Below are positions 32,184-45,039 of a stretch of DNA of 64,000 nucleotides, in pieces. The DNA is from Setophaga petechia (lineage: Eukaryota; Chordata; Aves; Passeriformes; Parulidae), in contig JANCRA010000001.1 of NCBI GenBank assembly GCA_024362935.1, positions 58,246,930 to 58,310,929 of the forward strand. The letters run 5' to 3'. The number at the start of each line of letters is the position of its first letter. Position 1 is the first letter of the stretch. Position numbers and translations under genes: made by a program. The notes beneath the pieces are model-generated. The model searched no databases and was not told the origin of the DNA. It saw only the letters and a list, made by a program, of their open reading frames with translations.

Positions 32184-34434
32184 GAACAGACACTCCCTTC
32201 ATCTCCTTTTCACTGGGACCTTTGGCGACTTGTTCTCGTGCTTCACACACCTCCTCCCCCTTCTGTGGTGAAAAAGCACCTGTTTTCAGTTCCGGACATA
32301 CCCCAAATTCCTGAGGTGTACCTCAGACAGCAGCCAGCCCCCATCCTGTTTGCCTGGTGAACACATCTCATTATCACACCATCACATCCATCTAATTTCT
32401 CTGAAACCTACTCTCTTTATTCTAAACCATGCAGAGGACTGATGGATTTGAGAGGGCCCCATGATCTGGATGTCACACCCAGAGAAAAAGAGGTCAAAAT
32501 CCATAGTTAGGATTTGAACTTCCAGTCCCAGGGGGCTTGAACTGAAATGAGCAGAATCCAGCCCATGTGAGGCACTAACTCACTCAGTTCTCACTACTCA
32601 GCACTTGTGATGGCAGTAACTGGCAGTGGAATTGCTGCACAGTGTCATCCTCATGGAACATAGGGTACTCTCCAATTAAATTGGTACCACTTCTGTGCTG
32701 CCATTAGGATGACTTACTTGTTTCTGATTAATTAGGTTTCAGTTTCTTCCTTTTGGCATTGCATTTTCCTCCTGTTCAGTCTATCTGGCCAGTCTAGGTC
32801 TGTGTTGGCACAGATCAGTCACTGCAATTCTGGATCAGAAATCTGTGCCTTTGATGAACCTGGCTTCTGGTTCCTGTCAATCTCTGTTGCGGGGTATCAC
32901 GAGCCACACAGACACTCAGGCTCTTACACACACATACAGTGCGAGATCCCTACAGTGGGAAAAAAGGGAAGAAGGCAGCCGTGACAAGGTTGCCTCCTTT
33001 GGAACCACAGAGAGGTGCCAACTAAAGGTCCCAGCAGCTCATCTGCCAGAGCATGAAGAGCAAACATTTGTCTCCTTGCTCATTTAAAGGCCTTGTCATG
33101 GCTGGAGTGCTGGATGGTGGTGGGAGAAGGCTTGGGAGGGAGGACAGAACCGCAGTTGCCTGCAGCACAGCTGCAGCTCTGCAGCCGGTGGCATCACAGC
33201 AGCCATGGACGGGCCAGAGGGCAGCTCTGGCTGGTGAACCAGGCGAAGTTGGCGAGGCTGCTTGGCCGGCAGGGCACTGCTCTCACACAGCAAGGAACAA
33301 GTAGCCATGAGGAATCAAAATTCAAGGAGTTCTATCAACGTAAGGGAGAGAAGAAACTGAGGCATTCCATATTGTTCCATGTGAAATTATTGAATGCTTG
33401 GAAATGGTGCCTTTTTTTTTTTTGGCAAACAATATATGGGGTCGCCAATGCGCAGATGGGAGAGCAGCTTATATTTAATAAAATAAAAATTGACATTGGT
33501 GGCACATTCTCATATACAGGCATACATTATGGATGATATACACTTGGTATAGTTTGCACACAGCCTAAACGTTTGTCCTGCAGATGGACAGGGAATTAGA
33601 GGGATAATAGTTTACATTACACAAACATTTCAAATGTGTGCTTTTCCAAACACAAGTTAGTGGAAAATCTACCTCAGAAGTAGAGGACAAACCATAACAT
33701 AATCTGCCACTCCCACTTCCATGTACTCCCACCAGCCTTGGGATACGATCTCAGCAAATTAAGGTACAGCAAAGCTAAAGGTAAGTATGAAATTTTAACA
33801 AAAATATCAAGTCTTCTTATAGAGAAATTTTGCAATTCATGTTACCTTTATCTAGTACCAGCAAACATGCACCAATGCACAGAAAGAAGACGGCAGATCC
33901 TCTGGCTCTTTAGGCCACATGTTCACCTACAGCACTGCTGAGAATGTTAAACCTGAAATATGTATCTATCAATGCTTTTCATCAAGCTGCCTGCCTTCAA
34001 CTTTGTCTTAGAGACACTAATTTCACAGCACAGACACTGCCTCCAGATACGCCTTTGCTAACAATGTCCATTTTTGTTTGAAAATGCCACTTACTGCGCA
34101 GAACTTGCTTAAAACACCATGTGAAGCAAAGCTTTCCATCCCAGTTCTACCTGGAAAAGGATTTTTATATTCTTAAGTAGAAAACAGCTGTCACATTTTT
34201 AAGTACTTAACTTGAAACTCAATTTTGCCATCTTTCACCCTCTTCATGAAGTCCTTCACAAAGATCCCCATTTATGAGCCTCCCTCAAGTAATCTCCACC
34301 AAAGAATAACCCCCTTTTAAAAAAGGCTTTAAGTCTCACAGAGTGTCATTGAGAAATGCCATATTTCTGGGCATGTCCAGCAAATGTTTGAAACTGTCAT
34401 TTTTTCAGTATTTCCTTGGGCTTGCTGGATAGTA
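32184..34434. other. Unique non-coding sequence
   Basis: GC- and CpG-richer at 33120-33270 (147-codon frame 33093-33536 plus, unrecognised), then AT-rich with a 12-base T run at 33412-33423. Short candidate AT-rich motifs occur near 33470-33540. No gene supported. Confidence 0.45.
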
Positions 34435-34455
34435 CAACAACAACAACCAAACAAA

Positions 34456-34486
<31 letters not shown>

Positions 34487-34490
34487 AAAA
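34435..34490 (+). repeat. A-rich simple repeat (AAC steps, then A15-G-A11-G-A9)
   Basis: ACAACAACAACC grades into long A runs interrupted by single G. No retroelement body, target-site duplication or coding remnant upstream was recognised, so it is annotated as a simple repeat and not a retroposon tail. Confidence 0.9.
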
Positions 34491-34763
34491 GGGAAAGGGA
34501 ATCTTTGTCTTTCCAGGAAGAAGAAACTTTCAGTCATATCATGGAAAGTTGGTTGTCTTTGAAAAGAAGACAACAAGAGAGAAAACCTGGTATTAATGGA
34601 AGAAATCCCCATTTCCTACATTGACTGTGTTATTTTGAGGGCTTTGCTCAGTGTTCCAGGAACAATGTGTAAGAAAACATTGTCAGGCCAAGCAGCTCCT
34701 TTGCTATTCTGAATTAAGTTGGAATTAGGATTCCCTAAATTCACTAAATCCCTAGGATTCACT

Positions 34764-34989
34764 CCTCATACACTGTAAATAAACCATATGGGTTTTTTTG
34801 CATGTGTCCCAGTGCTGATGTTTCTGCACAGTGTTCCTAAGCCAAAACCTCTGAGCTGTTAAAAAGATTTTCATGCCTCAGCTCCACCCACTATGACGCA
34901 GAATTAACATTTCTGTTCAGCCATCAGTTTAAAAAAGCCCCAATATTCAAGACCATAACGAATTCGTGCTTAATTCCCAACCCAAATCC
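34764..34989 (+). repeat. Local direct duplication, copy 1
   Basis: About 225 bp beginning CCTCATACACTG is repeated at 35431-35655 with offset 666-667 bp and roughly 95% identity by eye. Several of the differences are C/T at CpG (GACGC versus GACGT; TAACG versus TAATG), plus a length change in the T run after CATATGGG. The copies are directly oriented. The ends do not show TG...CA termini or clear target-site duplications, so LTR identity is not supported. Confidence 0.9.
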
Positions 34990-35430
34990 TTCATGCTGTG
35001 CCAGAAGAACACAGTGGAACTTTCAACCACTTTTCAGAAAGGGAAAGCACTGACATCACAGAAACATCCTAAATCCCAGTTCCAACACCACTAAAATCAA
35101 GTCAATAATAAAAGAGACAGAGTCCCAGTATATTAAGAGTCCTTAGCAGCAATATTTGAGGTAATAGCTCTCTCCATAACGATTTCTCATGCAATTTTAG
35201 TCTCAAAGCTCAAAATTAATTACAAACATGAAACAAATCATGCTGTTAAAACATATATTATAAACAAATTATGCCCTCAAAAAAGGTAACTTATAGCCTG
35301 GAAAAGTAATTGATAAACCTAAAGTGTTCACAAATAACTGAAAAATGACAGGTCAAGTGATCACTGAGTGACCAACATATAAAACTACCCAGCACAAGAC
35401 ATAAATCAAATAAACAGACTGCCACTCATT
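34990..35430. other. Spacer between duplicated segments
   Basis: About 440 bp of AT-rich unique sequence, including CAAAATTAATTACAAACATG and ACATATATTATAAAC. It is present only once, so the arrangement is repeat-spacer-repeat. No open frame, primer-binding site or polypurine tract was recognised. Confidence 0.6.
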
Positions 35431-35655
35431 CCTCATACACTGTAAATAAACCATATGGGCATTTTTTTTGTGTCCCAGTGCTGATGTTTCTGCACAGTGT
35501 TCCTAAGCCAAAACCTCTGAGTTGTTAAAAAGATTTTCATGCCTCAGCTCCACCCACTATGACGTAGAATTAACATTTCTGTTCAGCCATCAGTTTAAAA
35601 AAGCCCCAATATTCAAGACCGTAATGAATTCTCGCTTAATTCCAAACCCAAATTC
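35431..35655 (+). repeat. Local direct duplication, copy 2
   Basis: Second copy of 34764-34989. Homology ends within AACCCAAAT and the sequence then diverges completely. The 182-codon plus frame 35522-36070 starts inside this copy and runs into unique DNA; it is not matched by an open frame in copy 1 of similar length and is judged fortuitous. Confidence 0.9.
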
Positions 35656-35979
35656 GGTGTGCTCAGCAATTTGCTATTGTGTGCCCTGCTCCAAAAGGAC
35701 AGAAGCTTCTGCACCTTCCAAGCCATGCTACACAGGTCTGTGTCACAGCAGCCACCATTACCAGCTACTGTCGGCTACCAACCCCCCCTGCACAGGACGC
35801 AGCTCCCTGCCAGCAGCCAGCCCAGCCTCCTGCTCTAACACCCCAAACGTGCACTCACACATTGGCAGCCCTGCCAGGATGTCGAGTGCCTGGTATTCCC
35901 TGTCAGCTGATTTCCAGAGACTCACGCAGCACACTGTGTTGGACATGATGTCAACTCAACAGCACTTAATAAACCCACA

Positions 35980-36290
35980 GAGAACTAATGCAATTGGAAC
36001 CCGACAGAGTAAGGCATTAATACTCTGCATTTTAATCAAAGGGAGAGATAATAATTATATCTCTATGTAACTAGAAAAGCTGAAAGGTTCTAATGGGAAA
36101 AAATAAAACCATCTGTTTGCTCTAAATCATTAAATGAGTGCTTTAGGACAATGTCATCCCCCTAAAGCCTGTAACAATTTGGGCCTTAAGCAGAGATGCA
36201 AATTGATTAAATCCCAGCATATTTTGCCACAAATGGCGGAATCCAAATACCACTGAACAAACACTAATTTCTGCCACACATCAGGAAGAC
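35980..36290. promoter_or_regulatory. Candidate conserved regulatory block 11
   Basis: AATGCAATTGG, GGCATTAATAC, GCATTTTAATCAAAGG (TCF/LEF-like ATCAAAGG at 36035-36042), GAGATAATAATTATATCTC (imperfect palindrome), AATCATTAAATG and GCAAATTGATTAAATCCC are clustered. GTAACAATTTGGGCC has a SOX-like ACAAT core. AT-rich with no repeat content. Confidence 0.45.
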
Positions 36291-37189
36291 AAGCCAAAGA
36301 AATTTTCCCATTCCTGAGTCTGCAGACAGGAATGTGATTAATGGCTATTTTCAACCTAGGTTTTTAAAAGCTATCATAGTCTTTATTTTAGGAAACACAC
36401 AAAATCCTGCTGCTGGGGATTACAGAGCAAACCCCAACCCCTAGGTCAGAGGTAGCTGTTGGGCTCATATCTCCCACATGAGAGATTGTCTCCAGTTGGG
36501 TTTTCTTGGGGGGGCTGTGCCAGCGCAGCTCTGAAGGGGCAGGTGCTGAGGCCCGGCAAGTGGAGGTTTAGGATTAATGTGCCTGCAGGGACAGGGGCTG
36601 TGCTGACAAGCACCCAAGCATTATCCCATCAACGGCACGAATGGGTACCTGCACTCTCTTGTTTAAATCCAGGCTTGGCTCTCTCTAAATTACAACTGTT
36701 TTTACACCCCAGATAAGTATTTCTGTTGAACCTCACTTTGTCCAGCCAAGACCTATTGGAAGACAGGTGGCTACAAGCAGCTTTCCAGAGCTACCTCAGT
36801 TTCACTGCCAACAGAAGCCATGCTGAAGGGATCCGCCACAAAGACAATAACCGAGACATGGGCTTGTAATTATGGTAGAGGACTACCTCATGGGATCAGT
36901 TGGGTGTCTCTTACACCCAACGGCTCTGACATGACCCAAATGACCTCAAGAACACAGCGTCCAATGCACAAGGCTGTGTGAGTCCTTCTCCAGGCAGGAG
37001 AGGACTGGATCCCAGATGGAACAGCCCTGAAGCACAGAGATTTGAGGTGCTTTTCCCTGGCTGCCACAAACCTCGCTGTGCAGGGGAACTTGCCGACTTG
37101 CCCCTTCCTGTGCCCTTCCCAACAGGAAGGTTCCCCACTTACACCGGATCAGATCTTGCTCCTTAGTCTTTTCCCACCTCATTCACCTG
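36291..37189. other. Unique non-coding sequence
   Basis: Moderately GC-rich, with frames up to 85 codons (36459-36716 plus). A short GTTGGGTGT...ACACCCAAC inverted repeat (GTTGGGTGTCTCTTACACCCAAC) lies at 36899-36921, with 8-9 bp arms around a short loop. No gene. Confidence 0.5.
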
Positions 37190-37345
37190 ACAGCCTGACA
37201 GGCTCCTCCACAACAGACATCTTATCAGATGTGACTGATTGCTGTAATCTGTACTCTGGGCAGCCATTAAGCAAATTACCTGAATCATTGCAAGGATTAG
37301 TCTCATTAACACATGATTAGCATCAAATTAAAATAATGAGTGTTT
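37190..37345. promoter_or_regulatory. Candidate conserved regulatory block 12
   Basis: CACCTGACAGCCTGACAGG (E-box plus duplicated CTGACAG, TALE-like), ATCTTATCAGATG, GACTGATTGCTGTAATC, CCATTAAGCAAATTACC, GGATTAGTCTCATTAAC and GCATCAAATTAAAATAATG occur in 150 bp. High density of OTX-, GATA-, TALE- and homeodomain-like cores without repeats. Confidence 0.45.
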
Positions 37346-40300
37346 AACTTCTGATGTCTTCCAGTTGTTTGAACAGCTTGATCAGCCACACCAGGCTGGC
37401 AGGGAGGTGGTGGGTGTCAAAGAGTCAGGGAGAAAAGCTACAAATAAATAAAAGGGTGGGCTGTGCCCCAGCAGAGCTGCAGCTGACAGAGACCACAGAG
37501 GCCAGGGCCTGCTAGAGCCGCTCCATGCACAGCCCGGGTCAGAGGCTCTTGGCTGGCCCCACAGCCCTGCTCTGCTGGACAGGTCACCTTGCCTCAGCTC
37601 CTCTGTGCCCAGAGCTGGGACTTGCCAATGGCCACGATGTCAACGCAGCCACTAAAACAACAGGGTGATGCGATCTGATCCTTCCATTCTCCTGGCTTTC
37701 CTGTCTTTTCCAAGTAAAGCAAATGCTAAGGAAGGCAAAGCAAAAATCCCATCATAAGCAATAATCCTGGAAGGCAGTTTTCTTCAGGAGCTCTCCTTTT
37801 TGAGCTGAGCATTGTTAACCCATCGCCTCTTTTTCTGAATCCTCCTCCTCTCCTTACCCAACCCCCCACCTACTTTCCTGTCTCCCTGCACCTGATGTGC
37901 CACTGGGACTGTGGCAAAGTCTCCCCAGAGTTGCAATTCCTTCCAGCCTTCTGAAGGTTATTTGGCTTTATTTGCATACGACTTCACCGAGTTTCCTACT
38001 GTTGTTGATTCTCCTTCAGGGCCACAGAGCTGCAATCTGAGCCTTGCCTTTGGGTTGCTTCCAGTTCAATTCCCTCCCCATGTCATTGACAGGCACCTTC
38101 CCTATCTCTAAAGGAAAGGGGAGACCTAGCATGCAAGATCTGCAGGATGGGGACCTAAATCCACACTCAAACCACTTCTCTCTCCATGAAGGAATGACAG
38201 AACATGTGCAGCAGCCAATGTTTAAACCTCAACATCTTGGTTATTTATTCTTTGAAATGCCACAAACCATAAGTACGTATTATAGACAAATCACTTGTCA
38301 AAGCTCTTCCCTAATTTAATTAAAGCCATTTTTTATTCATACAAGTGCAAAGAAGCAACTTAAACAGATAACATTTTTCACACTTACATAAAATGAAAAT
38401 AGCCAAACTAAATTTTGGCAAAGCATATAAAAACAAAAGATCCAAGCAAAGACTCTATATGTGCCAACTTCCATCTCTGCTGAGATGTTAGCAAGGAATT
38501 GCACACACGAAGTCTCCTATTTAAATTTCTGATGGACTCCTGACCCTCCACACACCACAAACATACCAGTGGTTCCTGTGCTAGTGCCCAATGGTCCTTT
38601 TCACCCACCAGGCTAGAGCTGATCCTTGTCACCCACACTACTGTGAATCGCTAATAGAGCGGGCAGCAAAACGCTGCTTCAAGTTAAAGGCTCTCTGCCC
38701 CAAAAGCACCTTTCATTTATCCACTGCACATCTGACTGTTCTACTGGCAAAAGCACAGGTGTCCAGAACAACTGGGGGAAATGTGTTTTTATCACAGCTC
38801 TAGTCCAAGCTGTAACACACATTTTTGCCTTCCATCCAGGTGACATCACAGGCCAACCCTGACAAGAAACACCTTCAAGCTGAGCAAAGCAAATTTGGGA
38901 TCAGCAATACCAAGGAAAGAGCTCTGCTCTAACTCAAAGCTCACCAAAATTGACTGGTAGATAAGGGGACAGAAGACTTCCCATCCATCCCAATCTATCT
39001 GCAAGCACAATTTCTGTTAACTGAACCCCTCCAACCACTCAAGTCCAGAGGTAGTGTGAGAGAATTCTGCAGACTGGGCACATTGCCCACCCCAACTGGT
39101 TTTATACCAGCATTTCCCAACATGACCCATTTCACACACATCAGTGGCAAGCACTGCTGTCCACAGCAAACACCTTGTAATTCTATTGGGTTTCTTACCC
39201 TCTGCTCCAGTGAATAGAAAATAATTTCTCAATTTACCCTCAAAGTTCCAGCTTGCTGCTGTGCCATCCCTTACGGCGCTCAGCATCTCCTGATTCATGC
39301 GATACATTCAGGCTCCATCTGTGCATATTATTGACCAGATTATGTAAACTATGCTTTAGCAATTCACACTCACTTGGTTCTGCAGTACCTGTGGGTGCCA
39401 AGCATATGTTTCCCATTCTCCTTGCTCTCCTGGGCCATATGCAATCCCTTCAAACCAGCAGCTTTCCTACAGACCCAACTTGGTGCCTGCTGTAAATCCA
39501 TAGAAATCCCATTGGCTGTACCAAACCTGGGATGCCAATCTGCTTGCGCAGACTTGGTGGTACTCTCTGTATGTGATCCCAAGGGCTCTGGGTGCCCAGC
39601 AGCACAGCTGGGTCACTGCTGACTCCCCCGCCCTTTGCACCAGGCCTGGAGGGGCTGGTGGGGGATATTCCCTGAGCACCAAAGGAGACCTGGCACATGT
39701 GACACAGCTTGGGGGTCAGTATCAGCCCTCATCCCAACCTGAGCATGCACCCCTGGGGTCCCTTCCAACCCCCTCAGCAAGGCAGCCAAACTGAAAAGTC
39801 AGTGTGCTAAAAACCCAACAGGACTTGTAGAATCTGGTTTTCAAAACTGAGATATTGCTCTGTTGCTAGGCAAAATTGAAGGGTTTTCTCTCCTCTTTTG
39901 GAGAAGCCTCTGCTCTCTTCTTGAGGGGCAGAGCTGAAAATCATACTGTCACTAATGCAAAATTAAACTGACAGCATGGAGACCTGCTTCTTATTCCAAG
40001 GCATGTCGCCATCCAGCCTGCTCCCTTCTGGGAATGACACCATGTACTCAAAGGATTTTACAAGGGAAAAAACAACCCTTCAGCCCACTGCTGCAGCAGG
40101 ATGGTACTAGGGCTCTGCTTCACACTGCAGCAAGGAACAGAAACTTGAGCAGAGTCCACAGGCACAACAAGCAGCTTCAGGCAAACAAAGAAACAGGTCC
40201 AGCCTATTCACAGAGGAAGGGAACAACTGTCTGGAATCCCAGTAGTTGGTTGGTCTTCCTCTCGTGTAGCTGTCACTTTTAAGTACTGAGCATGCACTGC

Positions 40301-41084
40301 GATATGCTGCTCCTTTGTTCCAAACTCTGGTATGTTTGTAGCAGAGGGGGATTTCAAACACTTGAACACACCAACAGAAATTTTCCAGTAGTGCCAAAGC
40401 AAGAGATTACACATTCCTCTCTCTTGTCTGAAAGGGTGGGCACAGCACTGTTACTGCAGACAAAAGATATCCCCTGTCCTGTAAAGAGTGACACCAACTT
40501 GGCATGACCCTCCAAAATATAATTCCAACATCCGAGGTAGGAGGAAGTCATTTGCAGAGCAGAATGTGACACTGAAAGCCAGGTCCAAGAGTGCTACACA
40601 CAAAGGGACAGTGTTCCTGGCCCACAAGCACTGCAGAAACAGCTGCAGGCATGTTTCTGCAGTGGGGAAACAGGCAACGGGCAGGCATGCTGGCACTAGG
40701 GAGCTCTAGAGCAGGTACTCCATGCCCCTGCTCGATGAGCTCATCCCTTCGCAAGAGTCAAGCACCTAGCCAAAGGCTGCCCCACACCCACACATGATCT
40801 GCACCCCATGAGAGGTTACAACCCAAGGCATTCTACTCTCTTCCATCACCCTTTATCCGCTGCCTCACACACCATGCAGAGCTGCAGGGATTTATTGCTG
40901 CTTCATATGAAACAAATTAGGACATCCCAGGAGCCAGCGCATCTGTGCTAGCTAGCAGGCAAGCCCAGACAAGAACACTGACTTCCCAGGAGGAGTAAAT
41001 CATTTCTCCCTTACTTCTGCTCACCTGGCCCGAGGTGCAGGAATCCAAGAAGGATGGGGTTAGTGCACAGCTCTAGTAATTAAA
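37346..41084. other. Unique non-coding sequence
   Basis: A CAGGCTGGCAGGGAGGTGG string near 37393 faintly recalls an internal CR1 segment, without support from its flanks. AT-rich, low-ORF DNA lies at 38270-38420. Frames of 82-96 codons overlap on both strands between 39017 and 40800. No gene supported. Confidence 0.45.
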
Positions 41085-41300
41085 TAGATAACTCAGACTA
41101 AGTGTTTGCAATTTTCTCAGCCTGCGTTTGTTAGGGATGCATCTGGATCTCCATAACCATTACCTTCTGCTACCTACAGGTAGAGATAATTATCCACAAG
41201 TAAACGATTACCTAGGCTATAAATTACCTACAAAAATTTGGGCTGGGGTTTTGCCAATCACCATTCCAATTAATTAACCAAAATTGACTAGCTGGCTTTA
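41085..41300. promoter_or_regulatory. Candidate conserved regulatory block 13
   Basis: Contains AGTAATTAAATAGATAAC, GCATCTGGATCTCCATAACC, a CTACCT/AGGTAG short inverted repeat (41170-41183), a 10 bp palindrome GATAATTATC (41185-41194), CCACAAGTAAACGATTACC (FOX-like TAAACG with retained CpG) and CCAATTAATTAACC. Compact motif cluster in repeat-free AT-rich DNA. Confidence 0.45.
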
Positions 41301-42834
41301 GACCAAATATTTCCTCATCAGTATTCCATGCCAGTGCATACAAGATGAAGGAAACAAACCAAAGAGGAGAGACAGGGAGAAATTCAATGAAGGTTAGAAG
41401 AAGCTGAGAGCAACAGAGACAAGCAGGAATGGATTCCTGGCATTGGGTGAATGCTCCCTGGTGTGGCATGTGACAGTGCCGAGGGCAGGACTGTGCACGG
41501 CACCAGCAGCACACTCACAGCCATTCCCATAAGGCAAGGGTGCCACAACCATCAGAGGGAAGGGAAGAGCTCAGCAGTCTCAAATGCCCTTCTGCATCGG
41601 GGCTCTGGGCACATTTCCAAGGCCCGTTTCAGTGAGCAGGGGACACAGTTACATGTAGATTACCATGACTGGGGACAGCCCAGGCTTAGCCACACATGGC
41701 CACAGGAGCTTCCAAGTCCTCAGCACTCCCTTTGGCAGGAGCTGCTCAGACCCACACCAAACCCTAGTAGAGGACAGAAAAAAAATCACATCAATATAAC
41801 CAAGGCATCGCATACTTGCAGAACAGCAACTGAGGCACCACATGCTCAGTCTGTGTGACTGTGCACACTGAATATTGTAGAAATTCCCTTCATTCTCTGC
41901 TGAATGGTCCCTGCATGCCAACGCATGTAGATTTTTCACCTGTCTCTGTGTTCCAGGAAGATTGCTAACAGGAAAAACTGCCATTCCAAACAGAGCAATG
42001 AGCTCTTTGAAAGGCCGCCCTTGGGCTCAACATGCCAGGATACCCCAGAACCCTTCCAACAGAGCCCCACAGGAGCCCTCGCCCTGAGCAGAGCAAGTTC
42101 CCTCTGCACAGGACTGGACAGCAGCCTCTGGGAGGTACCACCCCAGGCACAGGACCGAGCACACGTCCTGCCGCACACACGAGGCAAGGCTGAGCTCAGC
42201 TGGATCAGGTGCACGGGTCCACACAGCAGCATTCCCTCTGTACCTTCCCTGAGGGACACGACAAGAGAGAAATGTCAGAACAAACCACGGTGTGATGCTG
42301 CCCAGGTCTTCCTTTCACCATCTGGGGTCTGCCCTCTCAGCCTGACAGCTCCAGGTGCATTCAGAGATCCCTGGCTTCTAGGCAGAGCTTCACCTGGTCA
42401 CCAGTAAATGACTCACACCTGTACTGTGTACCACAGTTCTCACATAGGATCACAGGTAGCATGCACATCAGTACTGGCACTGTGTGAAAAAAACCCCAGA
42501 GGAGTGCAAAACTGCGGTGAGAATTCTGAGCTGCTTCTTCCCAGCTCAGAACAACCCTTCCCCTCTGTCATAAACAGAAACATACAGTCAGCTGAAATGG
42601 GACCAGAATATTTATTTGGTAGTGATTTTCACTGCTAGTTCTTAAACATGTAAGGCACCTCATGCACTTAAAGGAAGATCCAAGGCTGTAAATGCTGACA
42701 AACCAAGTGATTAGCAGCCGTTCTAGGCTGTTCTGGAGAACTCAGCAGGGAACTCTTTTCAAACCAAACAATATGCAAAGAAAATCACTGTTTCAGATCA
42801 TCTAGTGCCTTCCATATCACCTCAGAAATAGTTT
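41301..42834. other. Unique non-coding sequence
   Basis: GC-rich, with overlapping frames of 135 codons (41451-41858 plus), 111 codons (41649-41984 minus), 107 codons (41936-42259 minus) and 128 codons (42021-42407 plus). Mutual overlap and lack of domains argue against coding. Confidence 0.5.
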
Positions 42835-42990
42835 TCAAGATGCTTTTCTCATGTCACCTCCAGTTATTGATTTATTAAAAAGCAACAAGATATTTCACTG
42901 CATAAAGTAAGATTTTTATTTATTTATGCAGACCTGTCACTGTTGATAAAATACTGTGAATGCTAGAGATTACTGCACTCTGTATAATTA
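42835..42990. promoter_or_regulatory. Candidate conserved regulatory block 14
   Basis: GTTATTGATTTATTAAAAAG, GCATAAAGTAAG, TTTATTTATTTATGCAG, GTTGATAAAATAC, GATTACTGC and TATAATTAAGG. CATAAA and TTTATG cores are posterior-HOX/CDX-like. A GCATAAAG...TTTATGC partial inverted repeat spans 42900-42930. Inferred element. Confidence 0.35.
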
Positions 42991-45039
42991 AGGGAAAGGG
43001 CAGACCTCTGTGCAAGTGCTCAACAGAATCCTGATCCTGCCCAAGCAGGAGGGGTGCACAGAGAGTGCAGAGGTGCTCCTGAGGACAGCCGAGCCCTGTC
43101 CCCCTGGCACTGACCTGCAAGAGTCCCATGGCTCCCAAAAGGTATTTCAGGTCCGGGTTCATCTCTGGGAACACCAGCAAGAAGATACAAGTGGAAAACC
43201 TACTACCAGCCCAGAGCTTGCCAAGAGCAAAGGAAAACAATCAGAACTCAACCAGCACGAAAACAACCAACACAAAGAGCATCAGAGTCTCATGTCTCCA
43301 CTCAAACAGCTGCTCACGTGAGGCACGGCCCAACTGTATCCACCCTCCCCAGCTCCACCACAAAGCCAAGGCACTTAGGGGCTTGAGAAACACCTCAATT
43401 TTGAACTCTATTTATGTGCCTCTAACAATTAAGCCATCATTCCTGCTTCTCCTGCCCTGTTCTCATTTCAGGCTTACTCAAACATTTGCTAATGAACAGT
43501 AAATCTTTAGACTACTTAGAATTGCTCTGGTTAATAAACTGAGGGCATTTTATCAACCTTATCCAAAACTCAAATTCATTTATGAAAAAATCCGCATCAG
43601 TCTGCAAGAAAGATGGTTTCCACTCCCAGGAAGGCCCTGGCAGCACAACACAGGTTCAGGCTGACTGAAGCATTCTGGACAATAAGAGTCTGATATTCAA
43701 GAGTTTAATTTTAGAACCTGAAAATGAAACACAGATTATGAAAGCACATCAGTCTGAAACTGTAACATGGGCACTTGAAGTGCCTGAAATGCTAGAGAGA
43801 TGCTAGACACCAAGCACTCTTGAGATGCACCTAAGCAGCGTGAGGTGTTCAGAGCAGAAGACTGAAGGCATCTTAAGTTCTTGCAGGTTTGGCTCAGGAA
43901 TCTAAAATGATTTTCCAAAGGATCAGAGCATGTGTGGAATTCCACATCTGGGCCATAGTTTCATGCTCACCTTGCTACAGAAGTGCTCGTCACCTATTAC
44001 TGTACAGAGCCAAAAACAAGAGCAGATTACAGGCCAAGTGAAACTAAAACCAAATAAATAGAATAACAACTACAGGAGGCAACTACATCTACCTGACAGG
44101 TTTTGGAATAACTAAAAAAACCATAAAAGACATCTCTGCTAGGACAAACCATCACCTGACAATTCTGGAGTAGTTCTCCAGATCCCTGGGTACCAGCCTC
44201 CAGTGTCCCTGAGGTCAGTCCACATTGCTAGCACCGCTATCTCCTCTGGCCAGTGCTAGAGAGAAATCTTGGATGAGCAAAGCACAGACTAATTAAAAGT
44301 AAAAGCCCAGAAGGTTTATGAAGTGGAAAATGCCCTTCTCCTAAAGATTGGAGTGTTCTCAGTTTGCTTTAAACTGGTCCTCTGGATTTACTTCAAAGCT
44401 GTGCAAAAATAAAGCCAAAATACAGGTTTCCATGAGTTGGATTTCTCCCTCAAATTACAGTAACAGGTGCCTCAGGAATTGCAAGTTTGCACTATTTCAG
44501 AATGTAAAAAAGTTCCCTAAATGTCCCTTTGATCCATCACATTCCCAGTGCAGCACAACAGTCCGGTTCCCACCCCAGTGTCGTTGTGCCCCAAAACTAC
44601 AAAGAATGCCCAGAGCAGGAAGGGGCAGGCACAGCTGAGGCTCCTGCCTTGGAAAACCCTCCCATACTCCTGACACCACCAGCCAGGATGGGCAGATTCG
44701 AGCCCAGTCACACAGGGGCATGTCCAGGGACCAGCTCCTCACTGAATCCTGCTGCCTGGCTGGGACCCTGCTCAGCACTTTGCTCTCTTAGTCCTTTCTT
44801 TACTCTCAAGGTCATCTCTTGTTTATCTGATCATGCATTCTGCACCACTTCTGAACCTGGTTGGTTCTTTGACTTTCAGTGAGATCCAGCAAAGCTGGGC
44901 CTGCACCTTCCAGGGACCAGGGTTGTTTGTGACACCCAAGGAACCATTGCCGTGGTCCTTGGGGGAGCTCAGGGGACCTCAAAGGCAATAGTTCTCTGCC
45001 CAGGAGCAAAGAAACCATTACAGCTTGTACTAGAAGATT
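42991..45039. other. Unique non-coding sequence
   Basis: Frames of 106 and 124 codons (42920-43240 minus, 43128-43502 plus) and 117 codons (44529-44882 plus) are unrecognised. AT-rich low-information DNA at 43500-43740. No repeats or gene. Confidence 0.5.

Noticed and set aside
34435..34490. Retroposon or processed pseudogene tail
   Set aside because: No upstream gene-like sequence or target-site duplication; treated as a simple repeat.
34764..35655. Short LTR (TRIM-like) element
   Set aside because: Repeats lack TG...CA ends, no clear target-site duplication, and the spacer has no primer-binding site or polypurine tract.
35522..36070. 182-codon frame starting in duplicated segment
   Set aside because: Starts inside copy 2 of the duplication, no equivalent in copy 1, no domain.
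37390..37425. Possible internal CR1 segment (CAGGCTGGCAGGGAGGTGG)
   Set aside because: Similarity limited to one GC-rich string; flanks do not follow the element.
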